Of a DNA stretch of 64,000 nt, positions 1 through 9,538 are shown piece after piece. Location: positions 36,934 to 100,933 of the forward strand of contig CAWBCR010000008.1 of NCBI GenBank assembly GCA_963787375.1, given 5' to 3'. Below the pieces are notes generated by a model. The model did not search any database, had not been told where the DNA came from, and saw nothing but the letters and a program-made list of their open reading frames with translations. The stretch comes from CAWBCR01 sp963787375 (GTDB lineage Bacteria; Chloroflexota; Anaerolineae; Aggregatilineales; UBA3940). The position numbers were made by a program, and so were the translations under genes. The number at the start of each line of letters is the position of its first letter. Within the stretch, counting starts at the first letter, position 1.

Positions 1-1
1 C

Positions 2-1039
2 GATGTGCTCTCGGTGCGCTACCCGACACATCGCAGTGTCAAGAGCTACAACAACGAGATCGGCACGCCGCTGGCCGTCCTGCACCTGCGCGACACACAG
101 CAGCGCGCCGTGCTGGAGATGGGCTTCTACGTGCCCGGCGAGATCGCCCTGCTGTGCGACATCGCGCCGCCGCAGGTCGGCGTGCTGACGATGATCGCGC
201 CGGTGCACCTTGAACGCGCGGGCAGCGTCGAGGCCATCGTGCGCGGCAAGAGTGAGCTGGTCGAGGCGCTGCCGCCTGCCCCGCAGGGCATCGCCGTGCT
301 CAACCGCGACGACGAGCGGGTGATGAGCATGGCAGCCCGCACGCAGGCCGAGGTCGTCACCTACGGGCTGACGCCGCAGGCCGACCTGTGGGCCGACGGC
401 GTCGAGGCGCTGGGGCTGGACGGCATCCGCTTCTGGCTGCATGGCGGCGAGCGCTTTGGCGCGGAGCGCTGTGCCATCCGCCTGCCGATCTTGGGCAAGC
501 ACAGCGTGCACACCGCGCTGCGCGCAGCGGCGGTCGGGCTGGTCGAAGGGTTAAGCTGGCAGGAGGTGGCGCAGGGCCTTCAGCAGAGCCGCAGCCACGT
601 GCGCCTGCTGGCCGTTGACGGGCCGAACGGCTCGACCATTCTGGACGACACCTACAACGCCAGCCCGCCGTCGACCATCGCCGCGCTGAACCTGCTGGAC
701 GACCTGCGCGATGGGCGGCGCATCGCCGTGCTGGGCGACATGCTGGAGCTGGGCGCGTACGAGGAGCAGGGCCACCGTGAGGTGGGCGCGCGCGCGGCGC
801 AGGTCGCCGACCTGCTGCTGACCGTCGGCCAGCGCGGCAGGATCATCGCCGGCGAGGCGCTGGAGCGCGGCCTGCCGCCTGAGTCAGTGCGCAGCGCCGG
901 CAGCGCCGAAGAGGCCGCCGATTACCTGTTGAGCGTCGTGCAGCCCGGCGATACGATCCTCGTCAAGGGATCGCGCGCGGTCGGCATGGAGCGGGTCGTG
1001 AGCCTGCTGCAGGCCGCTGCGCGCGGAGAGGAAGCCTGA
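2..1039 (+). CDS. murF: UDP-N-acetylmuramoyl-tripeptide--D-alanyl-D-alanine ligase (3' part)
   Basis: ATP-dependent cytoplasmic ligase that adds D-Ala-D-Ala to the UDP-MurNAc-tripeptide. The reading frame is already open at the window edge, so the N-terminal substrate domain and the P-loop lie upstream. Visible are the Mur central-domain signatures: SYNNEIGTPLA, then AVLEMGFYVPGEIALL, PVHLERAGS and AVLNRDD. The C-terminal ligase domain starts near LPILGKHSVHTALRAA and contains ILDDTYNASPPS and AVLGDMLELG, the usual MurF signatures. The preserved part is about 345 residues of a usual 450 or so. mraY follows 34 bases downstream in the same direction, as in standard dcw clusters. Confidence 0.96.
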   Translation, partial: DVLSVRYPTHRSVKSYNNEIGTPLAVLHLRDTQQRAVLEMGFYVPGEIALLCDIAPPQVGVLTMIAPVHLERAGSVEAIVRGKSELVEALPPAPQGIAVLNRDDERVMSMAARTQAEVVTYGLTPQADLWADGVEALGLDGIRFWLHGGERFGAERCAIRLPILGKHSVHTALRAAAVGLVEGLSWQEVAQGLQQSRSHVRLLAVDGPNGSTILDDTYNASPPSTIAALNLLDDLRDGRRIAVLGDMLELGAYEEQGHREVGARAAQVADLLLTVGQRGRIIAGEALERGLPPESVRSAGSAEEAADYLLSVVQPGDTILVKGSRAVGMERVVSLLQAAARGEEA

Positions 1040-1073
1040 TCGTGCGCCACTCAACCCCGGAGACCACTTTTCG

Positions 1074-2084
1074 ATGAGAGGCACCTCACTGGCGCTGGCC
1101 ATCGGTGGGCTGACGTTCCTGGTGACCGTCATCTGGGGCGAGCCGTTTATCCGCGTCCTGCACATCCTGGGCGCGGGCAAACAGGTGCGCGCCGAGATCG
1201 CCGACGTGCACAGCGCCAAGACCGGCACGCCGACGATGGGCGGGCTGTTGATCGTCATCCCGGTGGTGCTGATGACGCTGGGCCTGAACGTCGCCAGCCT
1301 GGTCAGGCCCGACCTCACCGGTCGCTCGATCCTGGTGCCGCTGGCCGTGCTGGTGTACTTCGGTGGGCTGGGTGCGCTCGACGACTGGGAGGGCATCCGT
1401 GGCACGCACGCCAGAGGCGAGGGCATCCCGGCGCGGCTCAAGTTCGCCGGGCAGGTCATCGGCGCGCTGGGCACGGCGCTGGTGCTGATGTACGGCCTCG
1501 ACATCCACTCGATGGCCATCCCCGGCATCCCCTTTAAGTTCGACCTGGGCATCCTGTACATCCCGATTGCAACCTTCTGGCTGGTCGGCATGTCGAACGC
1601 CGTCAACCTCACCGACGGCCTCGACGGGCTGGCGGGCATCATCACCGCCAGCGCCTTCGCCGCTTACGGCGTGGTCGCCATGCTCCAGGGGCAGGTTTAC
1701 CTGGTGCAGTTTTGCTTCATCCTGGTCGGCGCGTGCTTCGCCTTCCTGTGGTTCAACGCGCACCCGGCGCAGTTGTTCATGGGCGACACCGGATCGCTGG
1801 CGCTGGGCGCGACCCTGGCCACCGTTGCCCTGATGTCCGGCCAGTGGCTGATCCTGCCGATCATCGCCATCATCCCCGTCGCCGAGACGGTGTCGGTGAT
1901 CTTGCAGGTGGCCTCGTCGCAGATCAGCCGGCGGCTGCTGGGTGAGGACCGCCGCCTGTTCAAGCGCGCCCCGCTGCACCACCACTTCGAGTTAAGCGGC
2001 TGGAGCGAGACGCAGATCGTGCAGCGCTTCTGGCTGGTCGGCATCCTCGCCGCGCTGATCGGCGTGGCGCTGGCGCTCCTGTAG
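1074..2084 (+). CDS. mraY: Phospho-N-acetylmuramoyl-pentapeptide-transferase
   Basis: Integral membrane enzyme that transfers phospho-MurNAc-pentapeptide from UDP to undecaprenyl phosphate, giving lipid I. The 336-residue protein starts with a TM helix, followed by KTGTPTMGGL near residue 48, the catalytic NAVNLTDGLDGLAG near 178 and the HHHFE motif near 301, with about ten hydrophobic segments. A GGAG lies a little far (13 bases) upstream of the ATG. Length and motif order match the family. Unusually, murD and ftsW do not follow; the next cell-wall gene is 22 kb away. Confidence 0.97.
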   Translation: MRGTSLALAIGGLTFLVTVIWGEPFIRVLHILGAGKQVRAEIADVHSAKTGTPTMGGLLIVIPVVLMTLGLNVASLVRPDLTGRSILVPLAVLVYFGGLGALDDWEGIRGTHARGEGIPARLKFAGQVIGALGTALVLMYGLDIHSMAIPGIPFKFDLGILYIPIATFWLVGMSNAVNLTDGLDGLAGIITASAFAAYGVVAMLQGQVYLVQFCFILVGACFAFLWFNAHPAQLFMGDTGSLALGATLATVALMSGQWLILPIIAIIPVAETVSVILQVASSQISRRLLGEDRRLFKRAPLHHHFELSGWSETQIVQRFWLVGILAALIGVALALL

Positions 2085-2184
2085 CAGTTAGCCGTTGGCG
2101 ATTAGCGCCTGGCTGTGGGACGCCCCCGACACGCCGTGATATCCCCCTCCTTCGCATACTTCTCACTGCCGTTGGAGCGATCAA

Positions 2185-2658
2185 ATGAAGAAATCAAAGT
2201 TCTCACTGACACAACACAAAACCGGGTTTGCAGAGCTTATCGGCGAAACTGACCATAAGACGCTGGCCGTCTGGGCAATAGATTGTGCGGAGCGTGTTCT
2301 GCCATATTTCGAGGAGGAATATCCGCACGATCACCGCCCTCGAAACGCAATCGAGACCCTCCAGGCATGGATCGATACCGGGGTGTTCCGCATGGCTGAC
2401 ATACGCGGGGCGTCGCTGGCATCCCATGCGGCTGCCCGCGACGTAGGGCAGGACAACGCGGCCCGCTCTGCTGCCCGCGCTGCCGGTCAGGCGGTGGCGA
2501 CGGCGCACGTGCCCACCCATTCGATTGGCGCTGCGATCTACGCCTTGCAGGCCATCCATCGAGCCGCCGACTCCTCTGACGCCGATGCTGCCATCGCCAG
2601 AGAACGAGACTGGCAGGTCCAGCGCCTGCATGAATTGGGAAAAACCGGCGCGCGCTGA
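2185..2658 (+). CDS. Imm5-like putative immunity protein
   Basis: 157-residue soluble, mostly helical protein. The pattern KTLAVWAIDCAERVLPYFEE, then HRPRNAIETLQAW and later ASHAAARDV and AARAAGQAVATAHV matches my memory of the Imm5-type putative immunity family (polymorphic-toxin immunity proteins), which often occurs as an orphan in environmental bacteria. No adjacent toxin is visible. GGAGCG lies 6 bases before the ATG. It interrupts the cell-wall cluster immediately after mraY. The family call rests on motif resemblance only. Confidence 0.6.
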   Translation: MKKSKFSLTQHKTGFAELIGETDHKTLAVWAIDCAERVLPYFEEEYPHDHRPRNAIETLQAWIDTGVFRMADIRGASLASHAAARDVGQDNAARSAARAAGQAVATAHVPTHSIGAAIYALQAIHRAADSSDADAAIARERDWQVQRLHELGKTGAR

Positions 2659-2751
2659 CATTCTCAGCCAGAACATGGCAGTCAGAAGGGGCACACAGGC
2701 TGCGCCCGTCTTCGTTTTGGCAGCGTGACAAAGTGCGGAAATTGGCGACTG

Positions 2752-2856
2752 CCTTTCCCCTCGCCCCAGGGCCGCTGTGCGGCCCGCAAGCATAAGCGCC
2801 GCAGGCGCGTTGCCGGAGAGAGGGTGACCGAGCGTAGCGAGGTCGGGGTGAGGGGT
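2752..2856. repeat. Dispersed CTCACCCC/CTCTCC-type repeat, copy 1
   Basis: Low-complexity inverted-repeat element in the gap after the Imm5-like gene. One end reads CCCCTCGCCCCAGG and the other GTCGGGGTGAGGGG. Between them are small hairpins such as GGCCGCtgtGCGGCC, GCGCCgcaGGCGC and the palindromic ACCGAGCGTAGCGAGGT. Related copies occur at 26.06, 35.66, 40.79, 61.66 and 63.29 kb. No coding function is apparent. Confidence 0.6.
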
Positions 2857-2939
2857 TTGGCCCACCTATGCATTGCGCCGATCCCATGCTACCATCAGGG
2901 CAATAACCCATTGTCCGGCTGCCCACAGGGAGTCCGCGC

Positions 2940-3284
2940 ATGTCTGTGATACAGGTCCTCAAGATCGTCTGCGCCGTCGCCACGATCCTCACCGGGTTGT
3001 ACGCGCTGATCCGCCCGCGCACCCTCACCGGGTTCACCGGCCTGGAGCCGGTCGGCGGGCGGGGCGTGACCGAGATCCGCGCTGTGCTGGGCGGCTTGTT
3101 TATCGCGCTGGGCGCAGCCCCGCTGCTGCTCAACGCGCCCGATATGTACTTGCTGCTGGGCATCGGCTACCTGGCGATTGCCGTCACGCGCCTCATCTCG
3201 ATGTTCGCCGACCAGTCGGTGATCCAGTCGAACGTCATCAGCCTGATTACCGAGATCGTGTTGGGCGTGATCCTGGTGCTGTAG
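2940..3284 (+). CDS. DUF4345-like small membrane protein
   Basis: 114-residue protein with four hydrophobic segments (roughly residues 5-22, 50-66, 68-88 and 95-114) and the conserved patch RGVTEIRAVLGG after the first helix, as in DUF4345 proteins. The function of the family is unknown. GGGAG sits 8 bases upstream of the ATG. It stands alone between repeat sequences, ahead of the glycine dehydrogenase genes. Confidence 0.65.
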   Translation: MSVIQVLKIVCAVATILTGLYALIRPRTLTGFTGLEPVGGRGVTEIRAVLGGLFIALGAAPLLLNAPDMYLLLGIGYLAIAVTRLISMFADQSVIQSNVISLITEIVLGVILVL

Positions 3285-3301
3285 AACGCCGCATTCCGTA
3301 G

Positions 3302-3322
3302 GGGCAGGGCTTGTCCCTGCCC
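3302..3322. repeat. Short GGGC-type hairpin
   Basis: Preceded by GTA. Arms GGGCAGGG (3302-3309) and CCCTGCCC (3315-3322) with loop CTTGT. It belongs to a family of about eight short hairpins in the window that share the outer GGGC/GCCC pairs but have different inner stems. It may also act as a terminator for the upstream gene, though there is no T-tract. Confidence 0.55.
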
Positions 3323-3362
3323 TGATCACCCCTGATCCTTAGACCACGATAGGAGCCACCCT

Positions 3363-4768
3363 ATGCCCGAACCCGACCCCAAACGGACCGTCTACCCGTA
3401 CATCCCCAACTCGGTGCCGGAGGTCAAGGCCGCCATGCTGAAGGCCACCGGCGCGAAGCGCGTCGACGCCTTCTACGCCGACATCCCCGATAAGCTGCGC
3501 CTCAAGCGCCCGCTCAACCTGCCGCAGCCGCTGCTGTCTGAGTGCGCGCTGACGCGCCACGTCGAAGGCATTCTTGATCAGAACACAAGCTGCGACGAAT
3601 ATCTCAGCTTCCTCGGCGCGGGCTGCTACCAGCACTACGTCCCCGCAGTCTGCGACGAGGTCAACAGCCGCAGCGAGTTCCTCACGGCCTACGCCGGCGA
3701 GCCATACGACGACCTGGGGCGCTTCCAGGCGTTATTCGAGTACGCCAGCATGATGGGCGAGCTGCTGGAGATGGACGTGGTCAACGTGCCGACCTACGAC
3801 GGCTATCAGGCCGCGGCGACCGCGCTGCGCATGGCGGCCCGCATGACGGGCCGCCGCGAGGCGCTGCTGTGCGGGCCGATTAGCGTAGACAAGCTCTCCA
3901 AGCTGCGTGACTACTGCGAGCCGGGCATGAGCCTGCAACTGATCGGCGCGGACCCGGCGGCGGGCCAGGTCGACCTCACGGCGCTGGAAGCAGCCATCTC
4001 GACCCAGACGGCGGCGGTCTACTTCGAGAACCCGTCCTACCTGGGCGTGATCGAGACTGAGGGCCACGCCCTCGGCCAGGTGGCGCACACCCACGGCGCG
4101 GAATGCGTCGTCTATTGTCGACCCGATCACGCTGGGCGTGCTGGTTCCGCCCGCCGAGTACGGCGCGGACATCGTGTGCGGCGACATCCAGCCGCTGGGC
4201 ATGCACATGCAGTACGGCGGCGGGCAGGCGGGCTTCATCGCCACGCGTGACGACCCGCGCTACGTGATGGAGTACCCCTCGCGGCTGTTCGGCGTCACCC
4301 CGACCAGTGTGCCCGGCGAGTACGGCTTTGGCGATGTGGCCTACGAGCGCACCTCGTTCGCCGTCCGCGAGCAGGGCAAAGAGTGGGTCGGCACGGCGTC
4401 GGCGCTGTGGGGCATCACCGCTGGCGTGTACCTGGCGCTGATGGGTCCGCAGGGCATGGCCGAGCTGGGCGAGGGCCTCATGCAGCGCGCGCGCTACGCC
4501 GCGCTGCGCCTCGACCAGATCGAGGGGGTCACGCGCCCCGGCCTGCGCCGGGCTGCACTTCAAGGAGTTCGTCGCCGACTTCAACGCGGCGGGCCGCACC
4601 GTCGCCGAGATCAACGCCGGGCTGCTCGAACGCGGCATCTTCGGCGGCAGGGATCTCTCGCACGAGTTCCCGTCGCTGGGGCAGTCGGCGCTGGTCTGCG
4701 TGACGGAGATCCACACCCAGGCCGACATCGACCGGCTGGCCGAGGCGCTGCAGGAGGTGCTGCGATGA
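3363..4768 (+). CDS. gcvPA: Glycine dehydrogenase (decarboxylating) subunit 1
   Basis: N-terminal half of the P protein of the glycine cleavage system; with GcvPB it decarboxylates glycine using PLP and passes the aminomethyl group to the H protein. The start has GGAG 9 bases upstream. The product begins YPYIPNSVPEVKAAML and contains FLGAGCYQHYVP and MQYGGGQAGFIATRDD, typical of the family. The reading frame breaks twice: near 4115-4130 (before DPITLGVLVPP) and near 4545-4555 (before LHFKEFVADFNAAGRTVAEI). It resumes each time without stops and ends at TGA 4766-4768, giving about 465 residues. I read the breaks as single-base errors. The stop overlaps the gcvPB start (ATGA), implying translational coupling. 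Confidence 0.9.
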
Positions 4769-6352
4769 GGGACATCCGCGCCGAGCGCGTCGACGACGCA
4801 GGGCCAGCCGATCCTGCGCCGTTTCCACCAGGCCCGCTGGGACGAGCCGGTCATCTTCGAATTGAGCGTGCCGGGCGCGCGCGGCGTGCTGCCGCCGCCG
4901 GTCGAGGAGGGAATCCGCGAGGCGGCGGGCGACGTGCTGGCCGCGCTGCCCGCCTCGATGCGCCGCAAAAAGCCGCCCGCCCTGCCGGAGATGGCGCAGC
5001 CGCAGGTGGTGCGCCACTATCTGCGCCTGTCGCAGATGACGCTGGGTGTCGACCTGAACGTCGAGATCGGCCAGGGGACGTGCACCATGAAGTACAGCCC
5101 CAAGGTCAACGACCGGCTGGCCCGCTCCCCGAAGATCGCCGCGCTGCACCCGCTTCAGCCCGAAGAGACGGTGCAGGGCATCCTGCGCATCTACTACGAG
5201 TTCGAGCAGATGCTCAAGGAGATCTCCGGGCTGGACGCGCTTCAGCCTTCAGCCGGGGGCGGGCTCGCAGGCGATTTACGCCAACGCGTCCATCGTGCGC
5301 GCCTATCACCGCGCCAACGGCGAGGCCGATCAGCGTAACGAGGTCGATCACCACGATCTTCTCGCACCCCTCCGACGCCGCCGCGCCGAAGACCGCTCGG
5401 CTACAAGGTCATCACGCTGTACCCCGGCGCTGACGGCTATCCCGACCTCAACGCGCTGAAAGCCGCCGCCTCGGAGCGCACCGCCGCGCTGTTCATCACC
5501 AACCCCGAAGACACCGGCATCTTCAACCCCAGGATCGCCGAGTTCGTGAACGTGGTCCACAAAGCGGGCGGGCTGTGCGTCTACGACCAGGCCAACGCCA
5601 ACGGCATTTTGGGCATCACCCGCGCCGGCGACGCGGGCTTCGACCTGTGCCACTTCAACCTGCACAAGACCTTCTCGACTCCGCACGGCACCGGCGGCCC
5701 GGCAGCGGGCGCGGTCGGCGCGCGGGCGGCGCTGGCGAAGTTCCTGCCGCGCCCCGTCGTGACCTTCGACGGGCAGCGCTACCACCTTGACGACGACCGC
5801 CCCGACAGCGTGGGCAAGATCCGCCCATTCGTGGGCGTGGCGCAGGTCGTGCTGCGCGCCTACGCCTGGGTGATGAGCCTCGGCGCGGACGGCCTGCGCG
5901 AAGCGGCGGAGGTCGCCGTGCTGAACAACAACTACCTGCTGCGCCTGATGCGCGCTATCCCCGGCGCGAGCGCGCCCTACGCCAAAGGCCGTCCGCGCAT
6001 CGAGCAGGTGCGCTATTCCTGGCAGTCGCTCGCCGCAGAAACCGGCCTCACCACCGAGGATATCGGGCTGCGCGCCGCCGACTTCGGCCTGCACTACTGG
6101 ACCAGCCATCACCCGTTCGTCGTGCCGGAGCCGGTGACGCTGGAACCGACTGAGTCGCCGTCAAAGGCGGACCTCGACGAGTACGCGGCGGTCATGCGCT
6201 ACATCGCCGACGAGGCCCGCCGCGATCCGCAGATCGCGAAGACCGCGCCGCACAACAGCACCGTCCACCGCGCCGATCCCTTCCCGCTGGACGACCCAAC
6301 GCAGTGGGCGATCACCTGGCGGGCGTACAAACGCAAGGTGGCGAAGGGATGA
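4765..6352 (+). CDS. gcvPB: Glycine dehydrogenase (decarboxylating) subunit 2
   Basis: C-terminal half of the split P protein, carrying the PLP lysine. The start ATG overlaps the gcvPA stop. At least four frame changes are needed: near 4797 (before QPILRRFHQARWDEPVIFEL), about 5245 (before LQPGAGSQAIYANASI), about 5340 (before ITTIFSHPSDAAAPKT) and about 5395 (before GYKVITLYPGADGYPDL). The rest is clean and includes CVYDQANANGILG, the PLP site FNLHKTFSTPHGTGGP and RPFVGVAQVVLRAYAW. Every segment is well conserved and free of stops, which favours indel errors, although clustered breaks could also mean a decaying gene. No gcvT or gcvH lies in the window. Confidence 0.87.
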
Positions 6353-6356
6353 GTCC

Positions 6357-6430
6357 GCCCGGCAATCAATTGCCGGGCTGGGTGCGTGCTCGTTGCGCTC
6401 GCACGCAGACAAATCGGCTGGAAGCCGATT
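6357..6430 (-). repeat. Two-hairpin dispersed repeat, copy A (inverted)
   Basis: Read on the minus strand: first hairpin AATCGGCT-tcc-AGCCGATT (6412-6430), a middle GC-rich hairpin (GCGTGC/GCACGC arms), then a second hairpin with arms GCCCGGCAAT and ATTGCCGGGC around a TG centre (6357-6378). It lies directly after the gcvPB stop and faces copy B head to head. The conserved tail seen in the other copies is missing here. Confidence 0.65.
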
Positions 6431-6475
6431 GAGCCGTTGCCTCGCAGGTCTTGAGTCCGCTGCAGAGCGGCACCT

Positions 6476-6596
6476 GTTCCGGGGTCGGCTTTCAGCCGAC
6501 ATATAGGCAAACGCCCGTGGGCGTTTGCACATAGCCGGATGATTGATCATCCGGCAGGCCTGGCAGCGCGAGAGGCGACCCATGCCGCGCGGCCCA
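6476..6596 (+). repeat. Two-hairpin dispersed repeat, copy B
   Basis: Starts at TGTTCCGGGGTCGG. Hairpin 1 is GTCGGCT-ttc-AGCCGAC (6484-6500). An optional middle hairpin is GCAAACGCCC-gt-GGGCGTTTGC (6507-6528). Hairpin 2 has arms GCCGGATGAT and ATCATCCGGC around TG (6534-6555). The conserved tail GCGAGAGGCGACCCATGCC follows. Together with copy A it fills the 307-base gap between gcvPB and the SDR gene; nothing else is seen there except the short hairpin at 6609. Confidence 0.7.
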
Positions 6597-6608
6597 CGCT
6601 GCACGATA

Positions 6609-6628
6609 GGGCGACCGGCTGGTCGCCC
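6609..6628. repeat. Short GGGC-type hairpin
   Basis: GGGCGACC-ggct-GGTCGCCC, identical to copies at 11370 and 22543 and near-identical to 17329. Here it sits 31 bases upstream of an SDR start codon, so it is not a terminator for that gene. Confidence 0.55.
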
Positions 6629-6659
6629 CTTCTACCACAACACACAAGGAAGGGTTCCC

Positions 6660-7415
6660 ATGCAAGGTCTGACCGGCAAACGCGTCTTGATCACCGGCGG
6701 CGCGGGCGGCATCGGCGCGGCGGCGGCAGCCCGCTTCCTCGACGAGGGCGCGCGCGTGGTTGTCATCGAACGGGACGACGCGCTGTGTGAGCAGATCGCG
6801 GTGGCGCTGCCGGGGCTGGACGGCACCATCGCGGCGGACGTATCAGACCCCGCCGAGGTAGCGCACGCCTTCCAGCAGATCGACGCGCTGTGGGGCGGCC
6901 TCGACGTGCTGATCAACAACGCCGGGGTCAGCCTGCGCCACCCCTTTGTGGACATCGCCCCGCACGAGTGGCAGCAGGTGATCGACACCAATCTGAGCGG
7001 CGTGTTCTACGTCGCGCAGCAGGCCGCGCGCCGGATGCTCGCGGCGGGGAGCGGCGTGATCGTCAACATGGGCTCGACCAACGGGCTGGTGGGCTATCAC
7101 CACTATGCCAGCTACAACGCCTCGAAGGCGGGCGTCATCGAACTGACGCGCTCAATGGCGCTGGAGCTGGCCCCGGCGGTGCGCGTCAACGCGGTGTGCC
7201 CCGGCTTCATCCTGACGCCCATGCAGGCCGCCGAGTACACGCCGGAGATGCGCCGCGCCTTCGAGGCGAAGGTCCCGCTCAACCGGCTGGGCACCCCGCA
7301 GGACGTAGCCGCGCTGTTCGCGTTCCTCGCCTCCGACGAGTCGGCGTTCATCACCGGGCAGACCTTCGTCATCGACGGCGGCGAGATCGCCGGAGGGCTG
7401 GCCAGCCAGCCGTAG
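6660..7415 (+). CDS. SDR family oxidoreductase
   Basis: Short-chain dehydrogenase/reductase of 251 residues. The NAD(P)-binding motif TGGAGGIG is at residues 12-19, NNAG near 88, the catalytic serine in NMGSTN near 139 and the YNASK catalytic tetrad residues near 152. The C-terminal FITGQTFVIDGGE is typical of FabG-like SDRs. An acidic residue follows the second strand (VIERDD), which suggests NAD rather than NADP. AAGGAAGG lies 6 bases before the chosen ATG; an upstream in-frame ATG at 6543 falls in the repeat and is unlikely. The substrate cannot be told. Confidence 0.9.
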   Translation: MQGLTGKRVLITGGAGGIGAAAAARFLDEGARVVVIERDDALCEQIAVALPGLDGTIAADVSDPAEVAHAFQQIDALWGGLDVLINNAGVSLRHPFVDIAPHEWQQVIDTNLSGVFYVAQQAARRMLAAGSGVIVNMGSTNGLVGYHHYASYNASKAGVIELTRSMALELAPAVRVNAVCPGFILTPMQAAEYTPEMRRAFEAKVPLNRLGTPQDVAALFAFLASDESAFITGQTFVIDGGEIAGGLASQP

Positions 7416-7486
7416 GGTTGTAGGGGGTCAAAGGGCCTGTGGCCCCTTGCGGGGGTTCGGGGGCGGAGCCCCTGGGGAAGGCATCT

Positions 7487-8607
7487 ATGACGCTCAAGCG
7501 GCTCGGCCTGATCGTCAACCCCATCGCCGGGATCGGCGGGCGGGTGGGGCTGAAGGGCAGCGACGGCGCGGACATCCAGCGGCAGGCGCGGGCGCTCGGC
7601 GCAGTGGCGCGGGCCGGCGCGCGGACCGTCGAGGCGCTGCACGCCCTCACGCCGCTGCGCGATGATCTCCACATCGTCGCCGCGCCCGGCGAGATGGGCG
7701 CGGACGCGGCGCGGGCCTGCGGCTTCGACCCGCTCGTCGTGGGCAGCATCACCCCCGGCGCGACGACCGCCGAAGATACCCGCGCGGCGGCGCAGGACAT
7801 GCGCGCCCACGGCATCGACCTGCTGCTGTTCGCTGGCGGCGACGGCACCGCGCGCGACATCGCGGCGGCGGTGGGCGCTGCCGTGCCCGCGCTGGGCATC
7901 CCCGCCGGCGTGAAGATCCACTCGGCGGTGTACGCGATCAGCCCAGAGGCGGCAGGTTCACTGGCGGCCAGCTTCCTGCGTGGCGAGGTGACGGCGCTGC
8001 GTGAGGCGGAGGTCCTCGACCTCGACGAGGACGCCTACCGGCGCGGCGAGGTCGCGCCCCGGCTGTGCGGCGTGCTGCGCGTGCCGGTCGAGCGGCGGCT
8101 GGTGCAGGCCCGTAAGTCGCCCAGCCCGGCGGCAGAGTCGGCGCAGTTGGACGCCATCGCGCAGGACGTGATCGACTCGATGCAGGACGGCGTGCTGTAC
8201 GTCGTCGGGCCGGGCACCACCACCCGCCCGATCCTCACCCGGCTGGGGCTCCCTAAGACGCTTATCGGCGTCGACGCGCTGCTGGATCGCCAGCTTGCCG
8301 CCGCCGACGCCAGCGAGGCCGACCTGCTGCGGCTGCTCGGCGAGCGGCCCGTGCGGATCGTCGTGACGCCCATCGGCGGGCAGGGTTACCTGTTCGGGCG
8401 TGGCAACCAGCCGATCAGCCCGGCGGTGATCCGCGCCGCAGGCCGCGACGGCCTGATCGTCGTCGCGACGGTCGGCAAGATGTTGCGCTGGAGGGCCGCC
8501 CGCTGCTGGTCGATACCGGCGACACCGCGCTCGACGGCGCCCTGGCGGGCTACGTGCAGGTCGTCACCGGCTACGGCGAGCGGCTGGTGTACCACGTGGG
8601 GCTGTAG
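7487..8607 (+). CDS. ATP-NAD kinase family protein (COG3199-like)
   Basis: Predicted polyphosphate/ATP-dependent NAD kinase-like enzyme. The N-terminus is KRLGLIVNPIAGIGGRVGLKG, and the kinase signature FAGGDGTARDIA is near residue 108, followed by GIPAGVKIHSAVYAISPEAA. The C-terminal half (VVTPIGGQGYLFGRGNQP) is characteristic of the larger COG3199 proteins. The frame breaks near 8480-8485; the next frame continues ALEGRPLLVDTGDTALDG to GERLVYHVGL and stops at 8605-8607, giving about 373 residues. GGGGAAG precedes the ATG. Stand-alone gene; physiological substrate uncertain. Confidence 0.85.
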
Positions 8608-8647
8608 GGATCGGCGGGGCAGTGCGGATGTTCGAGCAGGGAACGGA

Positions 8648-8905
8648 CTACAGATTGCTGACCTGCAAGCCGACTGCATCCAGCAGGTGGATCAGATCGG
8701 ATCGCCCAATGCCCAGTTGTTCCGCCATGTACCCCTGCGAAATCTCGCCCCGCATGTACTGCTCATGAAGGGTTCGCAGCAGCGCAGTGAAGCCTTCACG
8801 AACAACCTCAACGGCCACGTCGTTCTGGTCCCGGCCCGAATGCGCGGCCCGCGCTTCGATCAGCCGGGCGATGGGGTCGTTATTTTGTATCGTGATCTGG
8901 ATCAT
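8648..8905 (-). CDS. Putative antitoxin (UPF0175-like)
   Basis: 85-residue protein whose C-terminal half, EQYMRGEISQGYMAEQLGIGRSDLIHLLDAV, looks like a small helix-turn-helix segment with the ISxGxxAEQLGI pattern of UPF0175-type antitoxins. It overlaps the 3' end of the PIN-domain gene by 4 bases and is transcribed after it. The expected role is to neutralise the toxin and autorepress; that role is inferred from gene pairing. Confidence 0.65.
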   Translation of the reverse strand: MIQITIQNNDPIARLIEARAAHSGRDQNDVAVEVVREGFTALLRTLHEQYMRGEISQGYMAEQLGIGRSDLIHLLDAVGLQVSNL

Positions 8906-9423
8906 TCCGGTAATCCTCTCAACTTGTATCTGGTGTGCTCAACAAACGGGGCCGAATAGCGCCCCGCAATCTTGTTCACCATTTCATCCGCAACCTGTTT
9001 ATCCAGCGTGTGCCCTTTCACCAATAATACCAGGAGATCGAGCAGCAAAACCGGCTTAAGGCCAAAGCGCGCCGCAATGACAAATGCCAGGTAGTCATCA
9101 AGAACAATCTGAGTGTCAGGCATTGAGATGCCAAGCCGTATGGTATCCCGCTCTCCCTGCCCCAGTTTGTCATAGGCGTCTATGATCGCATCAAACGGGG
9201 TTGCTGGGATATCAAGTTGGGCGACCCGCTTTGCATCCAGCAGCATCCTGATCGCCGCTGCATCGGGATAGGCCGGATTGGCTGTTCCCTCGGCGGCCAC
9301 GGTCTCGACGACGACAACATCAGCAACCGATAGAACATGCTCAATAGCCAGCTTACCGGCGACCTCGAATGAGCACAGTGTGATGAGCGGGCTTGTATCC
9401 AGAATCACCCGAAGATTCGCCAC
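8902..9423 (-). CDS. PIN-domain toxin-like protein (DUF3368-like)
   Basis: 173-residue PIN-fold protein. The acidic metal-site residues expected for a PIN ribonuclease are visible: D in VILDTSPLI near residue 8, E in VVETVAAEG near 40, the GERDTI motif near 93 and DD in IVLDDYLA near 107. It starts at GTG with GGAGGG about 10 bases upstream and a TATAAT-like -10 element (9447-9452, minus strand). The gene order is toxin first, then the overlapping antitoxin gene, the reverse of most VapBC loci but common for this PIN/UPF0175 type. Confidence 0.75.
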   Translation of the reverse strand: MANLRVILDTSPLITLCSFEVAGKLAIEHVLSVADVVVVETVAAEGTANPAYPDAAAIRMLLDAKRVAQLDIPATPFDAIIDAYDKLGQGERDTIRLGISMPDTQIVLDDYLAFVIAARFGLKPVLLLDLLVLLVKGHTLDKQVADEMVNKIAGRYSAPFVEHTRYKLRGLPE

Positions 9424-9538
9424 TTACGTTGCCCTCCGCTGTCTCCATTATACCGCCCATATAGCGCGCCCCGCCCCGCCAGTGTAAGATGAACGGCACG
9501 GCCTGCCGCAACAGACACATCGTGAGGGGGAAACAACC

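Noticed and set aside
2185..2658. Toxin-immunity pair around the Imm5-like gene
   Set aside because: Neither neighbour encodes a polymorphic toxin; the immunity-like gene is an orphan.
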